DNA of 33,039 nucleotides from Candidatus Nitrosopumilus sp. (GTDB taxonomy: Archaea; Thermoproteota; Nitrososphaeria; Nitrososphaerales; Nitrosopumilaceae), in the NCBI GenBank assembly GCA_024644105.1, contig JAHELP010000009.1, positions 1-33,039 on the forward strand, given 5' to 3'. The notes beneath the pieces were generated by a model. The model saw only the letters and a list, made by a program, of their open reading frames with translations, had not been told where the DNA came from and did no database searches. This document shows, piece after piece, positions 31,910-33,039 of this stretch (the first letter of the stretch is position 1; the number at the start of each line of letters is the position of its first letter). The position numbers were made by a program, and so were the translations under genes.

Positions 31910-32304
31910 TTAATTCCCCAACTAATTTTATTTTTTGGAATTATTTTTAAAAATGGTGCCTCATTTTCTTTCCATGGATCTTTTCTAACCCATGCAAACT
32001 TTGCATGAAAAATTTCATACAGTTTTTCAAACTCTTTCCCTTCTTCAATAATTTTTGTGTCTCCTTGAATACAAATGGCCTTATGATCACCTGGTTTGTA
32101 AATGTCTATCGATATTCCGACTTGGGAATTTAATTTGATATTTTTAAATGAACGGGTATTGTAATCTGTTGCAACGATTATAGAGTTACCCTCAAGTACA
32201 AAAGATACTGGTTTTACGTGTGGGATGGTATCATGCACTGTTGCTAGTCGTGCTTCTTCTATGTTTTTTAGAAATTCTTTTTCTTTATCATTAAATTCTA
32301 TCAA
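31906..32304 (-). CDS. PPOX-class F420/FMN-binding split-barrel protein
   Basis: Residues about 10-90 show the PPOX pattern: EEARLATVHDTIPHVKPVSF, then NSIIVATDYNTRSFKNIKLN and VGISIDIY. At 132 residues it is the usual size of F420- or FMN-dependent oxidoreductases of this class. The substrate is unknown. It overlaps the gene before it by 4 bases (translational coupling) and the response regulator after it by 4 bases. Confidence 0.82.
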   Translation of the reverse strand: MIEFNDKEKEFLKNIEEARLATVHDTIPHVKPVSFVLEGNSIIVATDYNTRSFKNIKLNSQVGISIDIYKPGDHKAICIQGDTKIIEEGKEFEKLYEIFHAKFAWVRKDPWKENEAPFLKIIPKNKISWGIN

Positions 32305-32579
32305 TTGAAAATTCTTTCTCTAATTTCTGGAATGTGTTTGTACACTATATCTCTTATTTTCATCTGATCTTTTTCAGTGGGCGTCTCAGTTTGTGCACTT
32401 AGAATTGCACCTCCCATACCCAGGGCCATCCCCATCACTATTCCATAGACAAATTCTTTTGGGTCTTCAACTTTAAGAATTTCTTTATTTTCTTTAATTT
32501 CATCTAAATATGATGGAATGGTAGATACGGCTCCATTGATTACTTGAATTATTAGTTGTTCTAATTGATCCTCACTCAT
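32301..32579 (-). CDS. Hypothetical protein, 92 aa
   Basis: The family is not recognised. The middle has a Gly/Met-rich hydrophobic stretch (FVYGIVMGMALGMGGAILSA, about residues 43-62) that could be a buried or membrane helix, between two charged helices. It heads a two-gene unit with the PPOX-class protein, overlapping it by 4 bases. A TATA-like AAATTTATTAAG (about 32600-32611) lies about 27 bases upstream, supporting the ATG at 32579. Confidence 0.6.
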   Translation of the reverse strand: MSEDQLEQLIIQVINGAVSTIPSYLDEIKENKEILKVEDPKEFVYGIVMGMALGMGGAILSAQTETPTEKDQMKIRDIVYKHIPEIRERIFN

Positions 32580-32638
32580 ATTTCCACTCCGATTGTTTTC
32601 TTAATAAATTTGCACCTAAGATTTTTAATCTCTATTTT

Positions 32639-33039
32639 ATGAATAACTTCATGTTTACCTTTTTTACAACAAAACAAGCAAATTCTGCATTGCCTGATGT
32701 GATTAAAAAATACGAATATTCTCTCGCAAAAAATACTGAAGTCAAAAAAATTGAACAGCAATTGCAAGTCAGCATATCTACTACAAATTCCTTTGAATCA
32801 TATGTTAATTTGAAACAAAAATTGAATTCTGCAATTACCAAATTCTATGAATCAGTTGAAATATTGGAAAATACGGGTGTCGTTGTAAAAAGTATTGAGC
32901 AAGGTTTGCTTGATTTCCCCTCAAAAAGATTTGATGAAGAAATTTGGTTATGTTGGAAATATGGTGAAACCGAAATAAAATTTTGGCATGAAAAAGATTC
33001 TGGTTTTATGGGCAGAAAGCCTCTTGAAGTTAGTGATGA
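32639..33039 (+). CDS. DUF2203 family protein, C-terminus at the window edge
   Basis: The ORF track omits this because no stop occurs before the edge. My translation starts MNNFMFTFFTTKQANSALPD and ends near GRKPLEVSD. The family features are plain: an N-terminal FT-x-x-A-x-x-LP, a coiled middle, then EQGLLDFPSKRFDEEIWLCW and KYGETEIKFWHEKDSGFMGR. DUF2203 proteins occur in bacteria and archaea and have no firmly known role. It diverges from the 92-aa gene; start codons are 59 bases apart. Only the last few residues should be missing. Confidence 0.85.
   Translation, partial: MNNFMFTFFTTKQANSALPDVIKKYEYSLAKNTEVKKIEQQLQVSISTTNSFESYVNLKQKLNSAITKFYESVEILENTGVVVKSIEQGLLDFPSKRFDEEIWLCWKYGETEIKFWHEKDSGFMGRKPLEVSD

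Noticed and set aside
32576-32841. Two minus-strand ORFs opposite the right-edge gene
   Set aside because: They are shadows of the DUF2203 gene, which has clear family motifs on the plus strand.
1-33039. tRNA, rRNA, CRISPR arrays, insertion sequences and prophage genes
   Set aside because: No GC-rich cloverleaf-like stretch, spaced repeat array, transposase or integrase sequence was seen in any gap.

Overview
The window looks like about 33 kb of chromosome from an ammonia-oxidising-type thaumarchaeon (Nitrososphaerota, Nitrosopumilus-like). This is an inference. DNA is about two thirds A+T by eye. Promoters are archaeal TATA boxes about 26 bases before the start codon. The gene set is archaeal: TFB, family B DNA polymerase, Hef-type helicase, TrmB-family regulator, an XRE-CBS regulator, a free-standing parvulin and a split methylmalonyl-CoA mutase with its GTPase and epimerase. 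No amo genes, rRNA, tRNA, CRISPR array or insertion sequence was seen. Coding density is very high and no stretch over 300 bases lacks a gene.

Layout. 1-934: minus-strand operon of three unknown genes, ending in a secreted protein cut by the window edge. 1026-2057: a Cys-rich miniprotein, a flavin split-barrel protein and a membrane-anchored protein. 2066-4250: nadE-cysS operon, followed by a structured intergenic region. 4465-8532: Rieske ferredoxin diverging from ahcY, then metG and an alpha/beta hydrolase. 8757-12126: zinc-finger miniproteins, a TrmB-like regulator, an EF-Tu-like protein with a degenerate G domain, and ilvC. 12134-14609: B12-binding mutase subunit, zinc-finger protein, TFB with a small upstream ORF, and a ribbon-helix-helix-like protein. 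14770-21028: miniprotein, M1 aminopeptidase, then meaB, mutase large subunit and epimerase. 21029-28449: XRE-CBS regulator, pyruvate phosphate dikinase, triosephosphate isomerase, SemiSWEET-like protein, polB and dCMP deaminase. 28611-33039: Hef helicase, small proteins, parvulin, response regulator, PPOX-class flavoprotein and a DUF2203 gene cut by the right edge.

How the genes work together. The mutase subunits, MeaB and epimerase give the methylmalonyl-CoA to succinyl-CoA steps of the 3-hydroxypropionate/4-hydroxybutyrate cycle. Pyruvate phosphate dikinase and triosephosphate isomerase belong to gluconeogenesis. AhcY supports methyl-group turnover; CysS and MetG charge the sulfur amino-acid tRNAs. 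PolB and the helicase both end in PCNA-binding-like tails.

I did not find a clearly new multi-gene system. The best leads are small-scale: inverted and direct repeats placed precisely on TATA boxes, a leaderless ORF just ahead of TFB, six tiny Cys-rich proteins (five absent from the ORF track), a dikinase lacking its catalytic cysteine, and convergent gene pairs whose stop codons share one 4-base palindrome.
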